Positions 25,658 through 35,900 of a DNA stretch of 64,000 nucleotides are shown one piece after another (the first letter of the stretch is position 1; each line of letters begins with the position of its first letter). The stretch is from Chryseobacterium suipulveris. GTDB taxonomy: Bacteria > Bacteroidota > Bacteroidia > Flavobacteriales > Weeksellaceae. The notes beneath the pieces were generated by a model that was given only the letters and a program-made list of their open reading frames with translations, made no database searches and was not told the origin of the DNA. Location of the stretch: the NCBI RefSeq assembly GCF_022811685.1, contig NZ_CP094532.1:1761501-1825500 (forward strand), read 5' to 3'. Made by a program: the position numbers and the translations under genes.

Positions 25658-26842
25658 TTAAATCGTTGAAGCATCGATTACATAGCGATACCGTGCTTCT
25701 TTGTTTACAATTTTTTCCCAGGCATCATTAATATCTTCTGCCTTTATTAACTGGATTTGCGGATAGATTTTCTTTTGAGCACAGTAATCCACTACTTCCT
25801 GTGTTTCGGGAATACCCCCAATTAACGAACCATTGAAATTGACACGGTTGAAAATCATGTTGAAGTTGTTAATAGTAAGCTCACCATTAACAGGTTGCCC
25901 TACTTGTGTAAAGTAACCGTAAGGCTTTACGCAATCAATGTATGAGGACATTTCATAAGCATATGGGATAGTGGAAATCATGTAATCCAATTTCCCCTTC
26001 CATGGTTTAAAGCTATCTGCACCGCTCACTACAATTACTTCTTTCGCTCCAAACTTTTTGATGTCTTCTACTTTTGACGCTGAAGTTGTGAATGCATAAA
26101 CTTCAGCTCCTTTTGATACTGCTAATTGAATAGCCATGTGACCTAAACCTCCAATACCCGCTACGCCAACCTTATCACCCTTTTTAATTTTTGCGTGCAT
26201 TAAAGGAGAATAAGTTGTAATACCCGCACAAAGCAGCGGTGCTGCATGTTGCAGATCTATATTGTCCGGGATTTTAATTGCGAAATGATCCCTTACCACA
26301 AGATTATTGGAATAACCACCTTGTGAAATTCCAGTAGGTGATGATTTTTCCGGTGAACCATAAGTGCCAGTAAAACCAGTTGTTTCACAATGATGCTCTT
26401 CGCCCTTTTTACAGCTTTCACATTCCATGCAGCTATCAACCATACAGCCTACACCTGCTTTATCTCCCACTTTGAATTTGGTTACATTCTTTCCTACTGC
26501 TGATACGATCCCTGCAATTTCATGCCCCGGAACCTGTGGGTATTGCTGCGGACCCCAATGTCCTTTCATCTGATGTATATCTGAATGGCATATACTTGCA
26601 TATTTAATGTCAATGAGAATGTCATTATCACCCAATGGTCTGCGTTCAAACTCCCAAAGGCTTAATTTACCGGAACTGTCTTTTGCGGCATAGGCTCTTG
26701 ATTTAATGTTGTTGCTCATATTTTTAAAATTATTTGTTTGTGAAAGAAGTTGTAAAGGGTTTGTAACTATTAAAGCTGCACCAGCCAATGCTGTTTGCTC
26801 TATAAATTTTCTTCTTGATAATTGATTGTTTTTATTTGCCAT
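25658..26842 (-). CDS. Zinc alcohol dehydrogenase with a Tat signal peptide
   Basis: 394 residues. The first about 35 are a twin-arginine signal (SRRKFIEQTALAGAALIV), followed by a complete medium-chain alcohol dehydrogenase of the YahK/cinnamyl-alcohol type. Catalytic zinc ligands are in ASICHSDIH and PGHEIAG. Structural zinc cysteines are in CMVDSCMECESCKKGEEHHC, and the Rossmann motif is GVAGIGGLGHMAI. Related enzymes are cytoplasmic, so Tat export of this copy as a folded, cofactor-loaded protein is unusual. It is the fourth gene of the operon. Confidence 0.9.
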   Translation of the reverse strand: MANKNNQLSRRKFIEQTALAGAALIVTNPLQLLSQTNNFKNMSNNIKSRAYAAKDSSGKLSLWEFERRPLGDNDILIDIKYASICHSDIHQMKGHWGPQQYPQVPGHEIAGIVSAVGKNVTKFKVGDKAGVGCMVDSCMECESCKKGEEHHCETTGFTGTYGSPEKSSPTGISQGGYSNNLVVRDHFAIKIPDNIDLQHAAPLLCAGITTYSPLMHAKIKKGDKVGVAGIGGLGHMAIQLAVSKGAEVYAFTTSASKVEDIKKFGAKEVIVVSGADSFKPWKGKLDYMISTIPYAYEMSSYIDCVKPYGYFTQVGQPVNGELTINNFNMIFNRVNFNGSLIGGIPETQEVVDYCAQKKIYPQIQLIKAEDINDAWEKIVNKEARYRYVIDASTI

Positions 26843-26875
26843 AGCCTTATCAATTAATTGTATTTATACATTCAT

Positions 26876-27262
26876 TTATTTAATCGGTATAACTTTTACA
26901 GTAGCTTCTTTGGCACGGGTACTAATCATTGAGGACAGGTATGGGCTTTTAGCATACTTTTTTTTGTAAGCTTCATCAATTTGTTCATTGATACTGCCGT
27001 TAACTTTTTCAAAATTCACATCCTTAACCATACCCGCCGCATGAACACGACCTGCCTTTTGTGCAATAGCTGATTGATACCAGCGGGATTTAATGCCATT
27101 ATAAGCCCGTACATATAAATCATCATTCACTACTACTGCCCATATCCATGTAGGTGTGCCATAAGTAACACCATCGGAACGGAAAGGCGATATTTTTAAG
27201 TCATCTGCTTTGTTTATATTTTGTAATTCTTCCAATGAGAATTTTGTATTTACTGAATCCAT
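26876..27262 (-). CDS. DUF2255 family protein
   Basis: 128 residues matching the DUF2255 pattern: SPFRSDGVTYGTPTWIWAVV, then NDDLYVRAYNGIKSRWYQSA and GRVHAAGMVKDVNFEKV. The fold resembles small flavin- or nitroreductase-associated beta barrels, but the activity is unknown. There is no signal peptide. It lies 5 bp downstream of the CMD gene and 33 bp upstream of the Tat-ADH gene, so it is co-transcribed with them. Confidence 0.8.
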   Translation of the reverse strand: MDSVNTKFSLEELQNINKADDLKISPFRSDGVTYGTPTWIWAVVVNDDLYVRAYNGIKSRWYQSAIAQKAGRVHAAGMVKDVNFEKVNGSINEQIDEAYKKKYAKSPYLSSMISTRAKEATVKVIPIK

Positions 27263-27267
27263 TTTTA

Positions 27268-28008
27268 TTAATTGTTTATTAAAAAATTTGACAAGACGCT
27301 TCTTGCAGTATCTGCCTGAGTTTTATTAATACTTTCTTCAATCAGGCTAAATACTTCCATCAATTGCATTTTTGTAATACCTGTATTTATTCCCATTGTA
27401 ATGTGGGCTTGCAACTGCGGCTCAACACCGGGCATTGAAGCCAAAGCCGAAATTGTAACCAACTCCCTTTGCTGATAACTCAAAACATCGCTATTAAAAA
27501 TATCGGCAAACAAATGTTCCTTCAGAAAAGCATCAATACGAGGTGCAAACTCGCCAAAACCCAGAGCCGGTTTGGACTGCGAAACTTTGGTAAGAACTTC
27601 TAAAACCTTTCTACCTTGTTCATATTTGTCTGATGATGTGTCTTCAACAATAATTTGTTTTCCTATGCTGTCTGTAATTCCTTTTGCCTTTCTTTCATCC
27701 AATACGACTTTAAAAGTATTAAGAGCATTGAGACTTCTTGGAAAACCACAATAGGCATAGAGCTGTACCAATGTTTCCTTAATCTCGTTAATTGTTAGAC
27801 CAGAATCCAATCCTTTATTTAGCTGCGGTTTTAATTGCAGCAAATTTCCAGCTGCCGTTAATGCAGAAATATTTACAAGGCTTTGCTGCATTGGACTCAA
27901 GGTTGGATTTGTAATTGTATTTTGCTGTGCGTACATTTTAGTAATGCTTACTGTGAGAACAAAAAGAATTAGCCAACGAAGGGTTTTGTTTTTCATCATC
28001 ACTAACAA
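27268..28008 (-). CDS. Exported carboxymuconolactone decarboxylase-family protein (two CMD domains)
   Basis: 246 residues. A signal peptide (MKNKTLRWLILFVLTVSI...YAQ) is most naturally read from the third Met (27996) rather than from 28008. Two CMD/AhpD-like domains follow: SLVNISALTAAGNLLQLKPQ with ETLVQLYAYCGFPRSLNALN, and REVLTISAL-like QRELVTISALASMPGVEPQL with MEVFSLIEESINKTQAD. In CMD proteins a Cys-x2-Cys pair gives peroxidase activity; here only YAYCGFP has a single Cys, so it is probably not an AhpD peroxidase. Gaps of 3 and 5 bp to its neighbours show an operon. Confidence 0.85.
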   Translation of the reverse strand: MLVMMKNKTLRWLILFVLTVSITKMYAQQNTITNPTLSPMQQSLVNISALTAAGNLLQLKPQLNKGLDSGLTINEIKETLVQLYAYCGFPRSLNALNTFKVVLDERKAKGITDSIGKQIIVEDTSSDKYEQGRKVLEVLTKVSQSKPALGFGEFAPRIDAFLKEHLFADIFNSDVLSYQQRELVTISALASMPGVEPQLQAHITMGINTGITKMQLMEVFSLIEESINKTQADTARSVLSNFLINN

Positions 28009-28011
28009 ACT

Positions 28012-28503
28012 TTATTTTTTGTTTGCTGCTTTATATTCTTCGTCTGTAACAGGATTTAGCCATACAGCGTTTTCCTGTCCTTCGTAATTAGTAATAGCAA
28101 TGTGAACCATTTTGCTTTGAGCTGTTGCTCCATGCCAATGTTCAACGTTTTCCGGGATATTTACTACATCACCTTTCTTAATGAACTGTGCCGGCTTTCC
28201 TCTCTCCTGATATATGCCTTCACCTTCGGTTACAATCAGTACCTGTCCTTTGGGGTGTGTATGCCAATTGGTTCTTGCGCCGGGTTCAAATGTTACTGCA
28301 CCAGCAGAGAAATTATTATTCTTATCCTTTGAAATCATTGGATACAAAAATGCAGTGCCTGTAAACCACTGTTTCGGCAACTGTTGCCCTTTAGGGAAAA
28401 TTGAGGTATTGTTATCTGTTGTCATTTTGGAAGTGTTTTTAGTACTATTGCAGGCTGTTAATGTAACAGCTATAATCAGCAATTGAATTAACTTGAATTT
28501 CAT
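28012..28503 (-). CDS. Cupin-domain lipoprotein
   Basis: 163 residues if started at 28503 (MKFKLIQLLIIAVTLTACNS), which gives a lipoprotein signal with lipobox LTAC; the longer frame to 28602 lacks a sensible N-terminus. The cupin motifs are FEPGARTNWHTHPKGQVLIV and GDVVNIPENVEHWHGATAQS, with the His/Glu metal ligands in place. This matches the YP_-type cupins encoded with CMD proteins. It is the first gene of the operon and diverges from the AraC regulator gene. A role in handling a small oxidised substrate with the reductases is inferred from context. Confidence 0.85.
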   Translation of the reverse strand: MKFKLIQLLIIAVTLTACNSTKNTSKMTTDNNTSIFPKGQQLPKQWFTGTAFLYPMISKDKNNNFSAGAVTFEPGARTNWHTHPKGQVLIVTEGEGIYQERGKPAQFIKKGDVVNIPENVEHWHGATAQSKMVHIAITNYEGQENAVWLNPVTDEEYKAANKK

Positions 28504-28612
28504 ACTGCAAATATCGCAACTATCTAATGCACCCGGTTTATACAGAATACTGTTCTTTTTACCACTTTTACTGATTATTACTAAACTGAGCCAAAACAGC
28601 ATTTAGAATTAC

Positions 28613-28620
28613 TAAATTTG
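28613..28620 (+). promoter_or_regulatory. Promoter -7 box for the AraC-type gene
   Basis: TAAATTTG matches TAnnTTTG, 19 bp before the start. The small palindrome ACAG-AATA-CTGT at 28542-28553, midway to the divergent cupin gene, could be a regulator site. Confidence 0.5.
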
Positions 28621-28639
28621 CAGAGAGAAAATTTAAGAT

Positions 28640-29536
28640 ATGGAAGAGATAAGGAAAATTGGAAATGTAAAGGACTATAACAATTGCCTTGGCGTAGACA
28701 CCCTGCACCCGCTTGTAAGTATTGTTAATTTTGACGATTTACCTGAGGTACAGACTCATAGACTTAATATGAGTATTTACGCTGTGTTACTCAAAAATAT
28801 CAAATGCGGTGATTTACGTTACGGCAACAGCCATTATGACTATGCAGATGGCACATTGATTTTTATTGCTCCAGGTCAGTTATATGGTGTGGATAGCAAA
28901 GGGGCTAAAGTAAGAGCATCAGGATATGCTTTGGTTTTTCATCCGGATTTGATTGCCGGAACCTCATTAGGGAAAAATATTAAAGACTATACCTTTTTTT
29001 CCTATGAGGTTGAAGAAGCCCTGCACCTCTCCAAGAAAGAAAGGAGGACTATCATTGATTGCTTTAATAAGATTAATGATGAGATAGACCAAAATATTGA
29101 TAAGCATAGCAAGACACTTATAGTATCAACAATTGAACTTCTTTTAAACTACTGTCAGCGTTTTTATGACCGACAATTTATAACACGAAGCACTGCCAAT
29201 AAGGATATACTGACCCGATTTGAAAACCTATTGAACGATTATTTCAAAACAGACAGGTCAAGTACTTTTGGATTACCAACTGTTGCCTATTGTGCAGATG
29301 CACTACATCTATCACCAAATTATTTTGGAGACCTAATAAAAAAGGAAACAGGCAGCACTGCTTTGGACTATATACAAACACGATTAATTGATGAGGCAAA
29401 AAATCGGATATTTGACAGAAGCAAAACAATAAATGATGTTGCTAATGAATTAGGCTTTAAATACCAACAACATTTTACAAGGTTGTTTAAACAAAAGGTT
29501 GGAGTTACACCTAATGAGTACAGACATTTGAATTAA
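28640..29536 (+). CDS. AraC-family transcriptional regulator
   Basis: 298 residues. An N-terminal sensor-like domain has the cupin-like pattern GTLIFIAPGQLYGVDS. The C-terminal AraC DNA-binding domain (about 200-298) has both helix-turn-helix units: VAYCADALHLSPNYFGDLIK and INDVANELGFKYQQHFTRLF. It ends with the family signature FKQKVGVTPNEYR. It diverges from the cupin-CMD-DUF2255-ADH-AKR operon and is the natural candidate for its activator; the inducer is unknown. Confidence 0.9.
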   Translation: MEEIRKIGNVKDYNNCLGVDTLHPLVSIVNFDDLPEVQTHRLNMSIYAVLLKNIKCGDLRYGNSHYDYADGTLIFIAPGQLYGVDSKGAKVRASGYALVFHPDLIAGTSLGKNIKDYTFFSYEVEEALHLSKKERRTIIDCFNKINDEIDQNIDKHSKTLIVSTIELLLNYCQRFYDRQFITRSTANKDILTRFENLLNDYFKTDRSSTFGLPTVAYCADALHLSPNYFGDLIKKETGSTALDYIQTRLIDEAKNRIFDRSKTINDVANELGFKYQQHFTRLFKQKVGVTPNEYRHLN

Positions 29537-29540
29537 CCTC

Positions 29541-29636
29541 TTACAGAAACCAAAGACTTTCCCTGCCAAAGTCACCACCATGCATATATCCCATGCTTCC
29601 AGAGTAGTCGAGTAATATTCTTAAATGCGTGCTCAT
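29541..29636 (-). pseudogene. N-terminal remnant of a VWA-domain protein
   Basis: A 31-residue frame, MSTHLRILLDYSGSMGYM then HGGDFGRESLWFL and a stop. LLDYSGSMG is the DxSxS metal-ion (MIDAS) motif that begins von Willebrand A domains. The rest of the domain is absent: the frame meets the 3' end of the AraC gene. It is probably a leftover of a larger gene removed by rearrangement. Confidence 0.4.
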
Positions 29637-29654
29637 ATATTGAAAAATAAAATT

Positions 29655-29945
29655 TTAACCCCCTCCTTCCAGCGCTTCCCTCAAAACCTGTTGCAGAAGA
29701 AGATTATTGGCGTTTTGACTTTCTTTTACGCTGGCTTCCAGCGCATCGCAGTGGTGCATCAGTTCATCCAGTTTGGCGACAATTCTTTCCTGAATTTCAA
29801 GCGGGGGAAGTGGAAATAAAAATGACTTGATTCGCCCTAAATTAAAATTTCCGGCTGAACCTCCTTTACTTGATATTTCCTTTTGCATATTTTACTCCAT
29901 AAGGTGAGTTTAATAAATAGGCTAAAAAAAATGAGTTAACAAACT
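29655..29945 (-). pseudogene. hsdS: C-terminal remnant of type I restriction specificity subunit HsdS
   Basis: The clean frame (29655-29888) reads SSKGGSAGNFNLGRIKSFLF, PLPPLEIQERIVAKLDELMH and a coiled segment, the distal conserved region that ends the second target-recognition domain of HsdS. A different frame upstream, to about 29945, continues the match (FLAYLLNSPYGVKY), so one base has been gained or lost near 29888. The N-terminal part is missing, and no hsdR or hsdM is present. The old end of the CRISPR array begins about 50 bp further on. Confidence 0.7.
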
Positions 29946-29996
29946 TTTTGAATGGCTTAGATTATTGCATGTAAAGAATTGATTTATTTATATTTG

Positions 29997-32900
29997 ATTT
30001 CAATTCCAGATTGGTTCGATTAAAAGACACAATTTATGTAATATCAGAAGGCGGTCATTACGATTTCAATTCCAGAAGGTTCGATTAATAGAATATTGGA
30101 AGTTGTACGTGACGGCATCCGAATAGAATTTCAATTCCAGAAGGTTCGATTAAAAGTGTCATCGCCGCGAAGTTCGGAATCAATTAAATCGGATTTCAAT
30201 TCCAGAAGGTTCGATTAAAAGTTTCCATCGTCCAGGACATCCGAAACGATTTTCAATTTCAATTCCAGAAGGTTCGATTAAAAGAACAATTCTTTAAAAT
30301 TTTCACCTTTTAGAAGTCTGATTTCAATTCCAGAAGGTTCGATTAAAAGGCGGGAAAGATATTCAGCTCGTTGTCAACGAGATTCCATTTCAATTCCAGA
30401 AGGTTCGATTAAAAGCAGCACTACTAAAAACAGCAACTGGAAAAGACGAATTTCAATTCCAGAAGGTTCGATTAAAAGAATCAAAAAAATTAAATAATTA
30501 TGGCAGATTGCTTATTTCAATTCCAGAAGGTTCGATTAAAAGTTCCGTCTTTCCAACCTGTTAATAAAGTTTCATTGATTTCAATTCCAGAAGGTTCGAT
30601 TAAAAGTATAAGCAAAATTTAAATCATCCTACTTTTAGGAATTTCAATTCCAGAAGGTTCGATTAAAAGTTGAAAAACCGCCATTTCTCTAAATTGTTTA
30701 AATAAATTTCAATTCCAGAAGGTTCGATTAAAAGATTTTGTTGACCAATAGGGAAATAAAGCCATCCAAATTTCAATTCCAGAAGGTTCGATTAAAAGTT
30801 AAATCCACATCGAAAGTAACAGAATCAGCGGAATTTCAATTCCAGAAGGTTCGATTAAAAGTTCTATATTCTTTTTTTCTCTTTTTTTCTTCTACGAATT
30901 TCAATTCCAGAAGGTTCGATTAAAAGAATTAATAGTTTTTTCATAGCACTTATTTTTTATGGATTTCAATTCCAGAAGGTTCGATTAAAAGCAAATGATA
31001 TTAGATAACGGAACTGAATGTTTATTGATTTCAATTCCAGAAGGTTCGATTAAAAGTTAAAATTATGCTTCCGAAAGCTCTGTCTGCAATTGAATTTCAA
31101 TTCCAGAAGGTTCGATTAAAAGTATTTCCAGGAGCGCAGTTTGTGTAGATTTTTCATATTTCAATTCCAGAAGGTTCGATTAAAAGAAGTGCAGGAACAT
31201 CCCGAACTCGCAAAAATTATATTTCAATTCCAGAAGGTTCGATTAAAAGGTGAGCGTCTTATGCGAATCTTTATTTGAGTACGTAATTTCAATTCCAGAA
31301 GGTTCGATTAAAAGCCGAATTTCGGAGCGGTTACGGAAGATGAAACATAATTTCAATTCCAGAAGGTTCGATTAAAAGTTAGTTTTTCGATATGGTATTA
31401 TAGTTTTTATCAAATTTCAATTCCAGAAGGTTCGATTAAAAGATGTTTTTATTGCCACGCTTCAGAGTTCCATAAGGATATTTCAATTCCAGAAGGTTCG
31501 ATTAAAAGACTGTTGCTGCTGCTTTTATTGCTCGTCTGCAACAATTTCAATTCCAGAAGGTTCGATTAAAAGGCTGTTCCACTTGCCCGGGTGTTCGTGG
31601 GTTTCTCAATTTCAATTCCAGATTGGTTCGATTAAAAGTCGGAAGTGTGGTCGGAGGTGGTGGAACCTGATTGATTTCAATTCCAGATTGGTTCGATTAA
31701 AAGTTTTCTACCGCTTTTTGCAATCTTTCTACCACTTTATTTCAATTCCAGATTGGTTCGATTAAAAGCCAAACGCCCAAAACCATTTTTCCTAAAATAG
31801 ACCCCATTTCAATTCCAGATTGGTTCGATTAAAAGATGCTCCACTTTCGGATTTGGCGTTTACTAACGAATTTCAATTCCAGATTGGTTCGATTAAAAGT
31901 CTTTCGGAAGATTTGTCTTTTTCAAAACCATCATATTTCAATTCCAGATTGGTTCGATTAAAAGTTATTTAATTTTCTATCTAAATATCCTGCACAGCAC
32001 TATTTCAATTCCAGATTGGTTCGATTAAAAGTTTTTCGGCTGCGCCGCTGTGCGTCTCGCCGGCTGATTTCAATTCCAGATTGGTTCGATTAAAAGTCTG
32101 ATGTGGGAAAATCAGAATCTTTGTCCGGAAATTTCAATTCCAGATTGGTTCGATTAAAAGTAATCGTCGAGCATCGATTCCTCGTAATCAATATTCCATT
32201 TCAATTCCAGATTGGTTCGATTAAAAGAATGACGATGATGAACGGTTCCTCGATCATATTCTATTTCAATTCCAGATTGGTTCGATTAAAAGATCTATCG
32301 TCTGAAACATTGTGATTTGTTTCATCGATTTCAATTCCAGATTGGTTCGATTAAAAGACTTTCCGGGAAGCGGGCGTTTTGAAGAATAATTCGATTTCAA
32401 TTCCAGATTGGTTCGATTAAAAGAATCTGATTATCAATAAGTTAAAAGTTATAGTTAAATTTCAATTCCAGATTGGTTCGATTAAAAGCTCGAAAGGCAA
32501 TGTACATGGGTTTTTTTTACAATTATTTCAATTCCAGATTGGTTCGATTAAAAGATGTTTCCCAGGTTTCCGCATATATTTCGAAATATAATTTCAATTC
32601 CAGATTGGTTCGATTAAAAGGAAACATCCGTAGGATTCAGCACCATTTTCTTTTGTTATTTCAATTCCAGATTGGTTCGATTAAAAGATTGACACTCGTA
32701 ACGTAGTTGCCGGTGCAACAAAATTTCAATTCCAGATTGGTTCGATTAAAAGTGCATCTGGGTAGTTATCCAACATGTATTGTAACGTATTTCAATTCCA
32801 GATTGGTTCGATTAAAAGTCCCTGTCCAAATCCTCTACGGTAACTAAAGGATAAATTTCAATTCCAGATTGGTTCGATTAAAAGGGTTTCGACAAATAAC

Positions 32901-35900
32901 GGAATAATAAAGGTTTCAGAATTTCAATTCCAGATTGGTTCGATTAAAAGTTCAAGATGAAGGCGGAAGCGTTCATAAAACTTTATTTCAATTCCAGATT
33001 GGTTCGATTAAAAGACTATAATTATTAAAAACAATATAGAAAAATTCAATATTTCAATTCCAGATTGGTTCGATTAAAAGCAGGAACGGAAGTATCCACC
33101 ATGTTGATGATATGCTATTTCAATTCCAGATTGGTTCGATTAAAAGTTCTTAATGGTTTGCTTTTTAAAATCTTCCAGGGAAATTTCAATTCCAGATTGG
33201 TTCGATTAAAAGCGGTTTCGGGGCGGGGGGCTATCGTTACCCCCAGTTATTTCAATTCCAGATTGGTTCGATTAAAAGCCACCGTCTGATTTGTATAGCC
33301 CAACAAGCTGTTAAATTTCAATTCCAAATTGGTTCGATTAAAAGTGGTCTGTAAATAAAGTTGACGTGCAAAGCAGGGAAATTTCAATTCCAGATTGGTT
33401 CGATTAAAAGCATATACGGAGGGGCAAATAACGTGAATACCATTATATTTCAATTCCAGATTGGTTCGATTAAAAGTTGTAGGTAATACCTGCGTTCACC
33501 CATTTTTGCGATTTCAATTCCAGATTGGTTCGATTAAAAGCGGTAATTGCAGCTTTAAACAAAATTACTAATGACATTTCAATTCCAGATTGGTTCGATT
33601 AAAAGGAGAAAACGCTCCTGAAGCATGTACGACGTTTTGAATTTCAATTCCAGATTGGTTCGATTAAAAGATTTTAACGCTTTGCCAAAGCAAACTTTTC
33701 GAACTGCATTTCAATTCCAGATTGGTTCGATTAAAAGTTTTCGTTTGGTGAAGCAACAACAGCTACAACTTTATTTCAATTCCAGATTGGTTCGATTAAA
33801 AGCAGCTTCCCGGATGTTTATTATCGCAAAGGTTTCTTCATTTCAATTCCAGATTGGTTCGATTAAAAGAGCCGCGGCAAATGCAGCCGGTATCGCTCCT
33901 GCAATATTTCAATTCCAGATTGGTTCGATTAAAAGTGTCGCTTCCAAAATCGAAAAGGTTTCGGTTGTAGATTTCAATTCCAGATTGGTTCGATTAAAAG
34001 TGGTGTCAAACGGCGTGGAGTAGCATATCAGCCAAATTTCAATTCCAGATTGGTTCGATTAAAAGGCCGCGGCAAATGCAGCCGGTATCGCTCCTGCAAT
34101 ATTTCAATTCCAGATTGGTTCGATTAAAAGATATTTGCTAATTAACTTTTAAATTTTATATATTAATTTCAATTCCAGATTGGTTCGATTAAAAGGAAAA
34201 ATCCCGGTTATCATTTTATAATCGATAAAGAATTTCAATTCCAGATTGGTTCGATTAAAAGTCGCAATAGACCATATAATAGGAACATTCGTACACATTT
34301 CAATTCCAGATTGGTTCGATTAAAAGATTACAACGAAAAATCCGCAGAAAATTTAAACCGATTTCAATTCCAGATTGGTTCGATTAAAAGATACGAAAAT
34401 AACTAAAATAATTCTGGGTGATTTTTATTTCAATTCCAGATTGGTTCGATTAAAAGTCCCTACGACCTTTCGGCAAACTTCCGACTAATCCCATTTCAAT
34501 TCCAGATTGGTTCGATTAAAAGTAGAACATACTGTCGAAGGTGTTCTGGAGGTAAAATTTCAATTCCAGATTGGTTCGATTAAAAGTTATTAATGACATT
34601 TTTTTAGTGTTGAGGGTTATTAATTTCAATTCCAGATTGGTTCGATTAAAAGAGCGAGGAATTTTGAATCAACGTCCGCTTTTTCCGCATTTCAATTCCA
34701 GATTGGTTCGATTAAAAGAGCTTAATGAGCGGCTTCAGATCATTATTGTGCTTTCATTTCAATTCCAGATTGGTTCGATTAAAAGGGTAAAAGAAGCTGG
34801 ATTCGTGGATGATGTGGATTATTTCAATTCCAGATTGGTTCGATTAAAAGACGAATAAATACCATTCTTCCCCTACTATCGCGATCCGATTTCAATTCCA
34901 GATTGGTTCGATTAAAAGTTGAGACGCAATACCAGCAAAACCCGAAACCGAAAGATTTCAATTCCAGATTGGTTCGATTAAAAGAAGTCTTCCACGCTGT
35001 TCTACTTGTCCCGCTGTTCTATTTCAATTCCAGATTGGTTCGATTAAAAGGATGTCCATCTCCTTTTTCACGTCCTGCTTTTCGGAATTTCAATTCCAGA
35101 TTGGTTCGATTAAAAGTCCGCCGTCGGCTTTCTCGCCTTCATCAGCTTTTACATTTCAATTCCAGATTGGTTCGATTAAAAGCATTTGATATAAAATTTA
35201 AAAGTTAATAATCAATTATATTTCAATTCCAGATTGGTTCGATTAAAAGCCGAAATGAAGGGAGCAACACACGGCAACCGAGGGAAATTTCAATTCCAGA
35301 TTGGTTCGATTAAAAGAAGTCTTCCACGCTGTTCTACTTGTCCCGCTGTTCTATTTCAATTCCAGATTGGTTCGATTAAAAGAAGCAAGAGTTTCTTGAT
35401 AAATTTTCAGAATTAAAATTTCAATTCCAGATTGGTTCGATTAAAAGGTAATCTTATCGATTAATTCAACCTTCGAAGGATGATTTCAATTCCAGATTGG
35501 TTCGATTAAAAGTCCTGCACCGGACTGATTGATTAATGAATTATTGAATTTCAATTCCAGATTGGTTCGATTAAAAGTTTCGTAAACAAAGCCCGCAATT
35601 TGCGCGGGCAAATTTCAATTCCAGATTGGTTCGATTAAAAGTGTAAATCTCACCTTGAAATTCTTTTCCGCAAAAAATTTCAATTCCAGATTGGTTCGAT
35701 TAAAAGTATATCCTTGCCAAAGAGTATAAATTCTCATTACAAATTTCAATTCCAGATTGGTTCGATTAAAAGTCTACCGCCGTTGCCGGTGGATTTATGA
35801 GCAGGAAAACGGATTTCAATTCCAGATTGGTTCGATTAAAAGTAGCAATAGCAATGTTTTCTTTTGCAAGCATTTCCGATTTCAATTCCAGATTGGTTCG

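Noticed and set aside
35575..35612. Terminator-like hairpin GCCCGCAATTTGCGCGGGC inside the array
   Set aside because: It is a spacer, probably captured from a target's terminator; there is no reason to think it acts on the array.
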